Origin: a bacterium
Lineage (GTDB): Bacteria; SM23-81; DAOVCL01
DNA length: 27,215 nucleotides
Direction: 5' to 3'
NCBI GenBank assembly: GCA_029932675.1
Contig: JAOZPP010000039.1
Coordinates: 1 to 27,215 of the forward strand
Of this stretch, positions 1 to 6,693 are shown in pieces. The translations under genes were made by a program, and so were the position numbers. The notes below the pieces were generated by a model, which saw only the letters and a program-made list of their open reading frames with translations, did no database searches and had not been told where the DNA came from. Within the stretch, counting starts at the first letter, position 1. Each line of letters begins with the position of its first letter.

Positions 1-170
1 GACCCCCGCCCCCCCCACCCTGGTTACCATCTGCCTTCCCAGTACCATTTTTGAGGACCGCTCAATCAGCAGTCCCCTATTTCTGCCATGCTGATTGGTA
101 TTCATCAGTCAAACAAAATTGGTCTTCTCTCCCATCTTTTCCTTCTCTCTTGCCCCCCACGATTTTTGGC

Positions 171-199
171 TTGACTTTGGGGCTCAAGGGGGATATTTT
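171..199 (+). promoter_or_regulatory. Upstream sigma70-type promoter (P1) of tRNA-Pro
   Basis: The -35 box TTGACT (171-176) is followed by a 17-nt spacer and the -10 box TATTTT (194-199). It lies 58 bp upstream of a second, better promoter, and the two spacers share the string CTCAAGG followed by NGG just before the -10. The expected start of transcription is near 206. It could add a second start for the tRNA transcript. Confidence 0.45.
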
Positions 200-228
200 A
201 ACGACGGTTAGTGCAAAGGCATTTTAAC

Positions 229-257
229 TTGACAGATTACCCTCAAGGCGGTATATT
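229..257 (+). promoter_or_regulatory. Main promoter of tRNA-Pro(GGG)
   Basis: A consensus -35 TTGACA (229-234), a 17-nt spacer and -10 TATATT (252-257) are visible. The predicted transcription start (about 263-265) is only 3-5 nt before the first base of the mature tRNA, so the precursor would have a very short 5' leader. Confidence 0.8.
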
Positions 258-267
258 TAGGTTTGGT

Positions 268-344
268 CGGGGCGTGGCGCAGTCCGGTAGCGCACTAGCA
301 TGGGGGGCTAGTGGTCGCTGGTTCAAATCCAGTCGCCCCGACCA
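268..344 (+). tRNA. tRNA-Pro, anticodon GGG
   Basis: The cloverleaf closes fully. The acceptor stem 268-274 pairs with 334-340, the D stem is gcgc/gcgc, and the anticodon stem 295-299 pairs with 307-311 around a 7-nt loop with T at position 33 and GGG at 302-304. The T arm carries TTCAAAT. The discriminator is A341 and CCA is encoded (342-344). It reads proline codons CCC/CCU. It stands alone between its own promoter and terminator. Its last 26 nt (316-341) are identical to those of the second tRNA-Pro at 3130-3155. Confidence 0.97.
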
Positions 345-348
345 TGGG

Positions 349-371
349 GAGCAGTAAACCTGCTCTTTTTT
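349..371 (+). terminator. Intrinsic terminator after tRNA-Pro(GGG)
   Basis: A 6-bp stem (349-354 with 360-365), a 5-nt loop and a run of six T (366-371) follow immediately after the encoded CCA. This makes the tRNA a monocistronic unit. Confidence 0.85.
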
Positions 372-443
372 AATTGAAGGATGGGTCAGCTCTGTATTTA
401 GCAGGGGGAAAATAGGAACTGTAGTTTTTCAAGAGCGGTAAGT

Positions 444-1100
444 TTGAGGTTTGTAGTGTTAATACCTGCCTGTAATGCTCAGGCCAGAATCGGGCAGATC
501 ATCTCTCAGTTAAGGGAGAGAAGCCTTGATGTGGTGGTGGTGGATGATGGCTCCGAGGATGAAACGGCAACAACCGCTCAAAGGTTAGGGGCCAAAGTCA
601 TCAGACATCCCCGGAATTTAGGAAAAGGAATGGCTCTGCGCACAGGATTCGAGTATGTCCTGAAATCCAAGTATGATGGAGCGATTACTCTGGATGCCGA
701 TGGTCAACATGACCCTTCGCATATCCCTCTTTTCTTAAAGGTAGCAGAGGGGGCGGATTTGGTCATTGGCTCCCGGATGGATGCGCGGGAGGGGATGCCT
801 TGGCCAAGGGTATTGAGCAATAGACTTACCTCTGTTGTCATTTCTGCCCTCACCAATACCAAGGTGAGGGACAGCCAGTGTGGATATAGGCTCATCAAAA
901 GGGAAGTTATGGAAAGGGTCAAATTAGATACCACCCGTTTTCAAACGGAATCTGAACTTCTTATTAAGGGGTTAAAAGCAAACTTCAGATTGGGTTGGGT
1001 GCCGATAAATACTGTATATGAGGAGGAAAGATCATTGATTAACCCGGTCTTAGACACAATTCGTTTTATGATCTTGGCCTTTAGGGCCCTCTTCTGGTAA
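444..1100 (+). CDS. Family 2 glycosyltransferase (dolichyl/undecaprenyl-phosphate sugar synthase-like)
   Basis: This 218-residue protein has the GT-A fold signature of GT2 enzymes: an N-terminal VLIPACNA strand, VVVDDGSEDET near residues 32-42, NLGKGMALRTG, and the metal-binding DAD (D84, D86) within LDADGQHDP. The SQCGYRLIKRE block and the absence of long membrane helices fit the short DPM1-like branch, which moves a sugar from a nucleotide donor to a polyprenyl phosphate at the inner membrane face; the exact donor cannot be read from sequence. The start is TTG at 444; no ATG lies in frame upstream without a stop (the ATG at 381 runs into TAG at 399). The stop is one base before surE, so co-transcription is likely. 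A weak promoter-like pair (TTGAAG 374, TATTTA 395, 15-nt spacer) lies upstream. Confidence 0.85.
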   Translation: MRFVVLIPACNAQARIGQIISQLRERSLDVVVVDDGSEDETATTAQRLGAKVIRHPRNLGKGMALRTGFEYVLKSKYDGAITLDADGQHDPSHIPLFLKVAEGADLVIGSRMDAREGMPWPRVLSNRLTSVVISALTNTKVRDSQCGYRLIKREVMERVKLDTTRFQTESELLIKGLKANFRLGWVPINTVYEEERSLINPVLDTIRFMILAFRALFW

Positions 1101-1101
1101 G

Positions 1102-1866
1102 ATGCTTATCCTACTAACCAATGACGATGGGATCAATGCCGAAGGGTTGTGGGCTCTTTATAGGGGGTTGGAAGGGTTGGGTAGGAGGGTAGTGATAGCC
1201 CCTATGGAGGAACAGAGTGCCAGCTCCCACTGCCTCACCATTCAATATCCGATAAGGGTGGAAAAGAGAGGGGAGGACATCTGGGTCGTGGAGGGCACCC
1301 CTACAGATTGTATCACCTTAGGGGTAAATAAGCTCTTAGATGAGGAGCCTTCTTTAGTGGTCTCTGGAATAAACCATGGGGCAAATGTGGGTGACGACGT
1401 CTCCTATTCAGGGACTGTAGCAGCAGCCCTGGAGGGAATGCTCTTTGGAATTCGATCTCTGGCCATCTCGGTAGCTCGGAGGAGACCACAGAACCTGAAG
1501 CATGCAGCTTCCTTCTCCCGGCATATCTGTAAACTTGTCTTAGAGAGAGATCTCCCCCCAAATGTTATTCTAAATGTCAACTTCCCTGATCTCCCCCCTC
1601 CCCAGATTAAAGGGGTTCAGGTGACCAGATTGGGGAAGAAGGCAAAGAGGGGACTCAACATAGAGAAGATTGAGGGAGACCATTCCCTCTATAGGATCGG
1701 GGAGGAAAACCCCCTTTGGAATGGGGGAGTGGATACGGATGTAAATGCGGTGAGGGAAGGATGGATTTCGCTCACTCCTCTTCATTTGGATCTAACCCAT
1801 TACCCAGCAATATCGGAAGTTAAGGGCTGGGATTTCGGCTTCAAATCAGGGGTTTGGACTTCTTAA
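1102..1866 (+). CDS. surE: 5'/3'-nucleotidase SurE
   Basis: SurE is a metal-dependent phosphatase that removes phosphate from nucleoside 5'- and 3'-monophosphates and is linked to stationary-phase survival and nucleotide scavenging. The sequence begins with LLTNDDG (metal ligands D8 and D9), has the S-A-S-S-H loop near residue 39 and the hallmark SGINHGANVGDDVSYSGTV block at about 89-107, followed by AAALEG. At 254 residues it is normal length. The ATG is one base after the glycosyltransferase stop, and its last 13 bases overlap pcm. The surE-pcm pair is a classic neighbourhood in many Gram-negative bacteria, suggesting a joint repair/salvage role. Confidence 0.97.
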   Translation: MLILLTNDDGINAEGLWALYRGLEGLGRRVVIAPMEEQSASSHCLTIQYPIRVEKRGEDIWVVEGTPTDCITLGVNKLLDEEPSLVVSGINHGANVGDDVSYSGTVAAALEGMLFGIRSLAISVARRRPQNLKHAASFSRHICKLVLERDLPPNVILNVNFPDLPPPQIKGVQVTRLGKKAKRGLNIEKIEGDHSLYRIGEENPLWNGGVDTDVNAVREGWISLTPLHLDLTHYPAISEVKGWDFGFKSGVWTS

Positions 1867-2489
1867 TTGCTCGCCAAAGGATGGTCTCTACTCAGCTTCC
1901 TGGCATTAGGGATGAGAGGGTCCTGGAAGTGATGAGTAGAGTTCCTCGCCATAGGTTTGTTGATCCTGCCCTTTGGCCGCAGGCTTATAGTGATTACTCT
2001 CTGCCCATCGGGGCTGGCCAGACAATATCTCAGCCATATATGGTTGCCCTAATGACCGAGAGCCTGCGGTTAAGTGGTGGGGAGAAAATACTGGAGATTG
2101 GGACTGGATCGGGCTATCAGACGGCTATATTAGCTGAATTCTCCGCGCGTATCTTCTCCATAGAGAGGGAGCCTAGTTTAGCCCAAAGGGCAAGGGAGAT
2201 CCTTTCCGAGCTTGGGTATGAGAATGTAGTGATTATGGTGGGAGATGGCAGCAAGGGATGGAGACAGTTTTCTCCCTATGATCGGATATTAGTAACCGCC
2301 TCGGCACCGGAGGTGCCATATTCCCTTGTTGAGCAGCTCAGCGACAATGGATTGCTGGTGATCCCGGTGGGGGAAAGGGATCATCAAGTATTGAAGGTCA
2401 TCGAGAAGAAAGGGCGGGAAGTGGTAGCCGATGATATCTGTGGTTGCAGTTTTGTTCCCTTGATTGGTGAGGAGGGTTGGCCAGGGTGA
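1854..2489 (+). CDS. pcm: Protein-L-isoaspartate O-methyltransferase
   Basis: PCMT methylates isoaspartyl residues in aged proteins with S-adenosylmethionine so that they can revert to normal aspartate. The family order is clear: RQRMVSTQL at the N-terminus, VPRHRFV, the substrate-side block PIGAGQTISQPYMVALM, then SAM motif I ILEIGTGSGYQTAIL (about 80-94), acidic E in SIEREP, and GDGSKGW with YDRILVTAS further on. The 211-residue length is typical. The start is TTG at 1854, inside the end of surE, so translation is probably coupled. Its TGA is overlapped by the start of the next gene. Confidence 0.96.
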   Translation: MDFLIARQRMVSTQLPGIRDERVLEVMSRVPRHRFVDPALWPQAYSDYSLPIGAGQTISQPYMVALMTESLRLSGGEKILEIGTGSGYQTAILAEFSARIFSIEREPSLAQRAREILSELGYENVVIMVGDGSKGWRQFSPYDRILVTASAPEVPYSLVEQLSDNGLLVIPVGERDHQVLKVIEKKGREVVADDICGCSFVPLIGEEGWPG

Positions 2490-2953
2490 TAATGGGTCTT
2501 CCCAGGGAGCTTTATACAATGCTTATCGCTATGGTGCCCATCTCTGAGCTCCGGGGGGCCATCCCTTGGGCTCTCACCTCAGGAGGCCTGGGGTGGGAGA
2601 AAGCGTATCTTTTCTCCTGCTTGGGTAATTTCCTTCCAGTTATTCCTCTGCTCCTCTACCTCGATCCGGTATCAGGGTGGCTGATGAGGAGGTCCTCCCT
2701 TATGCGCCGCTTCTTCCATTGGCTCTTCGCCCGCACCCGCAGGAGGAGTAAGGTGGTGGAAAGGTATGAGGCACTTGGATTGATTATCTTTGTGGCCATA
2801 CCCTTACCGGTCACCGGTGCCTGGACAGGAACAGTAGCCGCCTTTCTCTGCGGTATTAGGTTCTGGTATGCCCTTCCCGCCATAGCCAGTGGTATCCTCT
2901 TGGCCGGTGTTGTGGTTACCTTAGCTTCCTTAGGGGTGATAAGCATAATTTAA
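2486..2953 (+). CDS. COG2426 / small multidrug export family membrane protein
   Basis: This is a small polytopic membrane protein of about 155 residues. Recognisable family features are the N-terminal VPISELRGAIPWAL segment, a helix around GNFLPVIPLLLYL, an arginine-rich cytoplasmic loop (FARTRRRSK) and the block FVAIPLPVTGAWTGTVAAFL followed by two more helices. The family (PF06695, COG2426) is annotated as putative small multidrug export protein, but I know of no firm biochemical function, so transport is only a label. I prefer GTG 2486, which overlaps the pcm stop as GTGA and has GAGGAGGG at a suitable distance; TTG 2477 and ATG 2492 are alternatives. It ends the surE-pcm cluster. Confidence 0.85.
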   Translation: MIMGLPRELYTMLIAMVPISELRGAIPWALTSGGLGWEKAYLFSCLGNFLPVIPLLLYLDPVSGWLMRRSSLMRRFFHWLFARTRRRSKVVERYEALGLIIFVAIPLPVTGAWTGTVAAFLCGIRFWYALPAIASGILLAGVVVTLASLGVISII

Positions 2954-2999
2954 CAGTTTTCACTCATTGATTATCAGAAAGTTATAGAAGCAGAACGAG

Positions 3000-3023
3000 C
3001 CGTCAGAACCCCTGTTCTGACGG
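3000..3023. repeat. Perfect 10-bp inverted repeat with 4-nt loop
   Basis: Bases 3000-3009 are the exact reverse complement of 3014-3023, with loop CCCT. There is no T-run on either side, so it is not a standard terminator. It lies between the COG2426 gene and tRNA-Pro(CGG) and could be an RNA-processing or mRNA-stabilising hairpin, or a copy of a genome-wide palindromic repeat. Confidence 0.7.
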
Positions 3024-3027
3024 TGCA

Positions 3028-3051
3028 GGGACAGAAGAGGGCTTCTGCCCC
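3028..3051. repeat. Second imperfect hairpin upstream of tRNA-Pro(CGG)
   Basis: The 6-bp stem CAGAAG/CTTCTG with loop AGGG extends by three G:C pairs beyond one A-C mismatch. It follows the first hairpin by four bases, giving a tandem pair in the space before the tRNA. Confidence 0.5.
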
Positions 3052-3081
3052 CTCAAGGATTTTGGGCGAACTAAGTTTAAG

Positions 3082-3155
3082 CGGGGCGTAGCTCAGTTCG
3101 GTAGAGCGCCACGTTCGGGACGTGGAAGCCGCTGGTTCAAATCCAGTCGCCCCGA
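3082..3155 (+). tRNA. tRNA-Pro, anticodon CGG (CCA not encoded)
   Basis: The acceptor stem 3082-3088 pairs with 3148-3154 and the anticodon stem 3109-3113 pairs with 3121-3125, with loop TTCGGGA and anticodon CGG at 3116-3118. The T arm is the same as in the first tRNA-Pro. A3155 is the discriminator; the following bases are TTA, so CCA must be added after transcription, unlike the copy at 268-344. No convincing promoter precedes it. Only 26 nt separate it from the next start codon, so tRNA and mRNA are probably made as one precursor. Confidence 0.97.
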
Positions 3156-3181
3156 TTACCTTAGTATTTGGGGATAGATCG

Positions 3182-3646
3182 ATGGCTAAACCAAGGATAG
3201 GAGTCATTGGGGGGGCTAAATGCACCCCTGAAGTGGCCAAGCTGGCGGAGGGAGTGGGGAGGGGGATTGCTGAACGGGGAGGGATTCTCCTCTGTGGGGG
3301 TTTGGGGGGGGTTATGGAGGCGGCTTGTCGGGGGGCGAAATCAGCAGATGGTTTTACAGTAGGGATTCTTCCTGGAGGCAGTGCGCAGAAGGCAAATCCC
3401 TGGGTTGACCTTCCCATCGTCACCAATTTGGGAGAGGCTCGCAACATAATCATCGTCAGATCCTCTCAGGTTTTAATCGCCCTGCCGGGTGAATATGGCA
3501 CCCTTTCCGAGCTCTCCTTTGCCCTTAAGCTCGGTCTCCCTGTTGTGGGGCTTTCCACCTGGGATATCTCTCCCCTTATCCATAAGGTAGAGACGTGGCG
3601 GGAAGCGGTCGATTTGGCCTTTAGACTAGCTCAAGGGGTCCAGTGA
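3182..3646 (+). CDS. TIGR00725 family protein (LOG/DprA-like Rossmann fold)
   Basis: This 154-residue protein has the nucleotide-binding fold of the lysine decarboxylase-like LOG group. It shows GVIGGAKC at the N-terminus, a GGLGGVMEAACRGA block (the LOG G-G-x-x-G-x-M region) near residue 40, GILPGGS, and ALPGEYGTLSE near 100, equivalent to the PGGxGTxxE substrate motif. LOG proteins release cytokinin-type bases from nucleotides, but TIGR00725 members are uncharacterised and hydrolase activity is not assured. ATG 3182 is the right start: a longer reading frame begins inside the tRNA and its first residues are antisense-free translation of tRNA sequence. Its TGA overlaps the acylphosphatase GTG, and apt follows, a context of nucleotide and phosphate metabolism. 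Confidence 0.85.
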   Translation: MAKPRIGVIGGAKCTPEVAKLAEGVGRGIAERGGILLCGGLGGVMEAACRGAKSADGFTVGILPGGSAQKANPWVDLPIVTNLGEARNIIIVRSSQVLIALPGEYGTLSELSFALKLGLPVVGLSTWDISPLIHKVETWREAVDLAFRLAQGVQ

Positions 3647-3918
3647 GGGTTAATGTCACCATCTTAATTAGGGGGCTTGTGCAGGGAGTGGGCTTTAGGT
3701 TCTTTATCGACCGTAAAGCCAGGGAGTATGGGCTCTGTGGCTGGGTAAGGAATTTGTCCAATGGGGAGGTGGAAGTGGAAGTGGAGGGGGAAAGGGGGCT
3801 GTTAGAGGATTTTATTAAGGAGGTAAAGATTGGCCCGCGGATGGCCAAAGTTGCCGGGATTGTGGTAAGGTGGAATGAAGACCTCAAAGGTTATGAGGAT
3901 TTTAGGATAAGGTTTTGA
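3643..3918 (+). CDS. acyP: Acylphosphatase
   Basis: Acylphosphatase hydrolyses carboxyl-phosphate bonds, for instance in acetyl-phosphate or carbamoyl-phosphate. The 91 residues carry both family signatures: GLVQGVGFRFF with the phosphate-binding R19, and GWVRNLSNGEVEVEVEG with catalytic N37. The ferredoxin-like alpha/beta fold length is complete. The start is GTG 3643, overlapping the previous gene's TGA (GTGA), and its own TGA overlaps a possible TTG of apt, so it sits in the middle of a coupled operon. Confidence 0.96.
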   Translation: MRVNVTILIRGLVQGVGFRFFIDRKAREYGLCGWVRNLSNGEVEVEVEGERGLLEDFIKEVKIGPRMAKVAGIVVRWNEDLKGYEDFRIRF

Positions 3919-3929
3919 GAGAGGAGCAA

Positions 3930-4454
3930 ATGGAAGATTGGAAGGATTTGATTAGAACTGTTCCTGATTTCCCGCGAAAAGGGATACTTTTCCGGGATGT
4001 AACAACCCTATTGAAGGATGGGGAGGCGTTCAGGGGAGTGATTGAGAGCTTCTATAAGAGATATGTCTCCAACCAGGTTGATCTGGTGGTGGGGGTCGAG
4101 TCCAGAGGGTTTATCCTGGGAGGGGCCCTTGCTTATCGGTTGGGGGTCGGTTTTGTTCCGGTGCGTAAACCAGGTAAACTTCCTGCTCAGACCATAAGGG
4201 TGGAGTATGAATTAGAATATGGAAGGGACGCCTTGGAGATTCATCGGGATGCCATAAGGCCGGGGGATAAGGTCTTGGTTTTGGATGACCTTTTAGCTAC
4301 TGGCGGTACAGCGTCAGCTACTTGTCAGTTGGTAGAGAAACTGCAGGGGATTGTGGTGGAGGTGGCCTTCTTGATAGAGCTGCTCGGCCTCAAGGGGAGG
4401 GAGAAGCTTGAGGGATACAAGGTTTTTTCCATGATTAGCTATGAAGGGTCTTAA
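3930..4454 (+). CDS. apt: Adenine phosphoribosyltransferase
   Basis: APRT converts adenine and PRPP to AMP in purine salvage. Visible landmarks are VPDFPRKGILFRDVTTLL at the N-terminus, GVESRGFILGGALAY, VPVRKPGKLP, and the PRPP-binding loop VLVLDDLLATGGTA. I choose ATG 3930, giving 174 residues beginning MEDWKDLIRTVPDFP, because it aligns with known short APRT N-termini and has GAGAGGAG just upstream; TTG 3915 would overlap the acyP stop but adds residues the family lacks. Together with surE upstream it suggests local grouping of nucleotide salvage genes. Confidence 0.95.
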   Translation: MEDWKDLIRTVPDFPRKGILFRDVTTLLKDGEAFRGVIESFYKRYVSNQVDLVVGVESRGFILGGALAYRLGVGFVPVRKPGKLPAQTIRVEYELEYGRDALEIHRDAIRPGDKVLVLDDLLATGGTASATCQLVEKLQGIVVEVAFLIELLGLKGREKLEGYKVFSMISYEGS

Positions 4455-4518
4455 ACAGAGGTGGGTTCCATTGCCTAAGTTTCAACTTTCATAAGTCTGT
4501 TGATGAAAGGAGGGAGGT

Positions 4519-5313
4519 ATGCTTAGAAGGATGGTATCGGGGCTTTTGGCGGCATTGCTCATAGCGGTTCTTGTTGTTCCCTCTCCTGCAGCGGAGCGCC
4601 CCAGGGAAGCTGCTGAGAAAAGGGCCGCTTCACAACAAATATCTGCAGTGGAGGGAATGCTCAGCCGGGTGATGGAGGCAATGGGAGGGGAGAAGGCCAT
4701 AGAGGGAATAAGGAATATGGTCATTGATTTAGAGGTAAGTATCCAGGGTCCTCAAGGAAATATGGGGATGTCAATTACCCGCTATCAAGTTCTGCCGGAC
4801 AAAATTAGGCAAGAAATTAGTTTCCCCACTGGCCGGATGGTTCAGGTCTTTGATGGCCAAAATGGTTGGATGGAGGGACCACAGGGGGTTATGGATCTCC
4901 CCCCGCAACAGGTGAATCAGCTTAAGGAGGAGATATCCCGGAATAATTTGAACCTGCTGAAGAGTTGGCGAGAGGGGAAGGTGGATGTAGAGGCCCTTCC
5001 TTCCGAGGAATTCCAGGGGAAAGAAGCCTTGACCCTTCTCCTTCAGTTTCCATCTGATAGCTTAGGGGGAATGGACAGCGTAAAGGCATATGTTGATCCT
5101 ACATCTTATCGGATCATCGGCCAGTCCTACTCCGGGGGGTCCCCTATGGGTCGAGGGGAAATCGTTGTTACCTTCTCCGATTTCAGAAAAGTGAAGGGGG
5201 TTATCTTCCCATTCCAGGGGAGAACGACCTTTGAGGGGAAGGAGATCTCCAAATACAAGATAACGAATCTGGAGGTAAATACAGAGATTGACCCCTCCCT
5301 CTTTCAGAGATAG
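4519..5313 (+). CDS. Secreted LolA-like / outer-membrane lipoprotein-sorting-like protein
   Basis: The 264-residue product has a signal peptide (MLRRM, hydrophobic core of about 17 residues, then PSPAAERP; likely cleavage after the AA near residue 25). The mature part resembles the COG2834-type fold also found as a C-terminal domain beside M16 peptidases: AMGGEKAIEGIRNM, RYQVLPDKIRQEI, VFDGQNGWM, and the late VTFSDFRKVKGVIFPF strand pair with ITNLEVN near the end. Such proteins bind lipids or lipoproteins in the periplasm, but the actual ligand here is unknown. A very good Shine-Dalgarno AGGAGGGAGGT precedes ATG 4519. It is 64 nt after apt, so it may be the last gene of that operon or have its own start. 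Confidence 0.65.
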   Translation: MLRRMVSGLLAALLIAVLVVPSPAAERPREAAEKRAASQQISAVEGMLSRVMEAMGGEKAIEGIRNMVIDLEVSIQGPQGNMGMSITRYQVLPDKIRQEISFPTGRMVQVFDGQNGWMEGPQGVMDLPPQQVNQLKEEISRNNLNLLKSWREGKVDVEALPSEEFQGKEALTLLLQFPSDSLGGMDSVKAYVDPTSYRIIGQSYSGGSPMGRGEIVVTFSDFRKVKGVIFPFQGRTTFEGKEISKYKITNLEVNTEIDPSLFQR

Positions 5314-5360
5314 GCCGAGAGGGCCTTTCCCCCTTTCGGGGCCATACGCCTAAGCTCTAT

Positions 5361-5400
5361 GAACAATAACTCCCGCAGGAAGCTGCGGGAGTTATTGTTC
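5361..5400. terminator. Bidirectional terminator-type hairpin, 18-bp perfect stem
   Basis: Bases 5361-5378 are the exact reverse complement of 5383-5400 with loop GAAG. The stem has a GC-rich top and AT-rich feet (AACAATAAC / GTTATTGTT), so each strand offers a U-rich 3' arm. It lies between convergent genes (stops at 5313 on plus and 5426 on minus) and could end transcription from both sides. Confidence 0.75.
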
Positions 5401-5425
5401 TAATCGCACTATGAGAGGGTTTCAC

Positions 5426-5920
5426 CTACTCTCCTAAGAGAGCTCTTATATCTTCCTCGAAGACCGACCTCTCCCGATAGCCGATATATTTTTTGTATAT
5501 CTCGCCTTTTTTGTTCAGGACATAGGTGGTCGGTATGCCTCGACAGCAAGCATAGGCCCGGAGGATCTCCTTTGTGGCGATGAGAACGGGGTAGTTTATC
5601 CCCTTTTCCTGCATAAATTCCTTAACCGCCCCTGGTCCCTTTCTCCCCAAGGCAATCCCCACCATCTGGAACCCCTTGTCCCTGTATTGGGAATAGAGGT
5701 CGATGAAGTCTGGTATCTCCATCTTACAAGGGGGACACCAGGTGTCCCAGAAATCGAGGATGATCACCTTGCCTTGGAAAGTAGAGAGCTTGACCTCTTT
5801 ACCGTCCACATCTTGGAGAACAAAATTTAACTTTGCGCTCCCCGCGTCCTTCTGATGGAGGCAGGAAACAGAAAGTGCTATGGCCAAGAGTACTAAAGGA
5901 AGCCCAACCTTTGCTTTCAT
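5426..5920 (-). CDS. TlpA/ResA-family thioredoxin-like lipoprotein
   Basis: The 164-residue protein has a type II signal peptide with lipobox LSVSC (C20), so it should be anchored to a membrane and face the periplasm. The thioredoxin fold begins NFVLQDVDGKEV, carries the active site WCPPC (C62, C65) after IILDFWDT, and ends with the cis-proline loop GIPTTYVL. WCPPC with low-potential context is typical of proteins that keep apocytochrome c or other exported thiols reduced. It lies directly downstream of ccdA on the same strand (18 bp apart), its natural electron donor. An unusual extra Cys pair, C125-C126, sits just before the cis-proline. GGAGATACTTA provides the ribosome site for ATG 5920. 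Confidence 0.93.
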   Translation of the reverse strand: MKAKVGLPLVLLAIALSVSCLHQKDAGSAKLNFVLQDVDGKEVKLSTFQGKVIILDFWDTWCPPCKMEIPDFIDLYSQYRDKGFQMVGIALGRKGPGAVKEFMQEKGINYPVLIATKEILRAYACCRGIPTTYVLNKKGEIYKKYIGYRERSVFEEDIRALLGE

Positions 5921-5938
5921 TAAGTATCTCCTTTCCTT

Positions 5939-6637
5939 TTAGAATATGCCGGTAAGCCTCTGTAGTCCGCCAAAAAAGATGAGGACCCCTACAACTACTA
6001 ATAGACCTCCGCTGATTATCTCCACCCATCTAAAATGTTTTTTCAAACGGCCGAAGATAGCAAAAAATCTGTTTATTCCTACTCCAGTGAGGATGAAGGG
6101 GATACCCAACCCCAGGGAATAGCTGGAGAGAAGAAATATCCCTTGTCTGACTGTTTCCTGGGTGCTAGCCACTGCCAAGATGCCAGCTAAAATGGGGCCC
6201 ACACATGGTGTCCAACCAAAGGCAAAGGCCAGTCCCACCACAAAGGAACTTAGGGGGCCAATCCTCTTCTTGGACTGGAACCTTCTCTCATAGTTGAGGA
6301 ACCTGATTTTGAATAATCCCGCGGTATGAAGGCCAAAGATGACTATGATCACCCCAGCTACCTTTGCCAGGAGATCCATCTTGGAGAGGAGGAATTGTCC
6401 CACCAAGGTGGCCGATGCCCCTAAGCCGATGAAGATTAAGGAAAAACCGGCCACAAAGAGGACCGAGTTGAGTAGTACCCCCTTTAATGCGCGCCTTTTC
6501 TCTTCCCCTTGGGTAAGTTCCTGGATGGAGAGGCCAGAAATAAAGGAGATATAGGCTGGAACCAGGGGGAGAACACAGGGGGAGATAAAGGAGATTATCC
6601 CGGCAAAGAAAGCAGCCAATATGGAGATATTCTGCAT
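5939..6637 (-). CDS. ccdA: CcdA/DsbD-type transmembrane thiol-redox protein
   Basis: CcdA carries electrons from cytoplasmic thioredoxin across the membrane to periplasmic thiol proteins such as ResA/TlpA, supporting cytochrome c maturation. The 232 residues form six apparent membrane helices with the two redox cysteines in their family motifs: C21 in ISPCVLPLVPAY and C145 in FGWTPCVGPILAG. The size matches the short CcdA form without the DsbD periplasmic domains. It is the first gene of a two-gene unit with the TlpA-like lipoprotein. ATG 6637 is preceded by GAGGT and by a clear promoter about 30 bp upstream. Confidence 0.95.
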   Translation of the reverse strand: MQNISILAAFFAGIISFISPCVLPLVPAYISFISGLSIQELTQGEEKRRALKGVLLNSVLFVAGFSLIFIGLGASATLVGQFLLSKMDLLAKVAGVIIVIFGLHTAGLFKIRFLNYERRFQSKKRIGPLSSFVVGLAFAFGWTPCVGPILAGILAVASTQETVRQGIFLLSSYSLGLGIPFILTGVGINRFFAIFGRLKKHFRWVEIISGGLLVVVGVLIFFGGLQRLTGIF

Positions 6638-6664
6638 TAGAGACCTCGATGTTTAAGTTAAAGC

Positions 6665-6693
6665 AAGATAAAGAAGACTTCTTTTCTTGTCAA
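6665..6693 (-). promoter_or_regulatory. Promoter of the ccdA operon
   Basis: On the minus strand TTGACA (6693-6688) is followed by exactly 17 nt and TATCTT (6670-6665). The predicted start near 6658 leaves a leader of about 20 nt containing the GAGGT ribosome site of ccdA. The same two hexamers with the same spacing occur upstream of gmhA. Confidence 0.75.

Noticed and set aside
1-107. Minus-strand open frame running off the left edge (MNTNQHGRNRG start)
   Set aside because: About 35 codons only, no ribosome site and no family I recognise; cut by the window edge, so it cannot be judged.
3122-3181. Longer N-terminus (MEAAGSNPVAP) for the TIGR00725 gene
   Set aside because: It begins inside the anticodon arm of the tRNA; ATG 3182 begins exactly at the family's first conserved strand.
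2974-3453. Minus-strand open frame containing IGATGFEPAASTSRTWRSTE
   Set aside because: This is the well-known false protein produced by reading a tRNA gene in antisense; it overlaps tRNA-Pro(CGG) and the real TIGR00725 gene.
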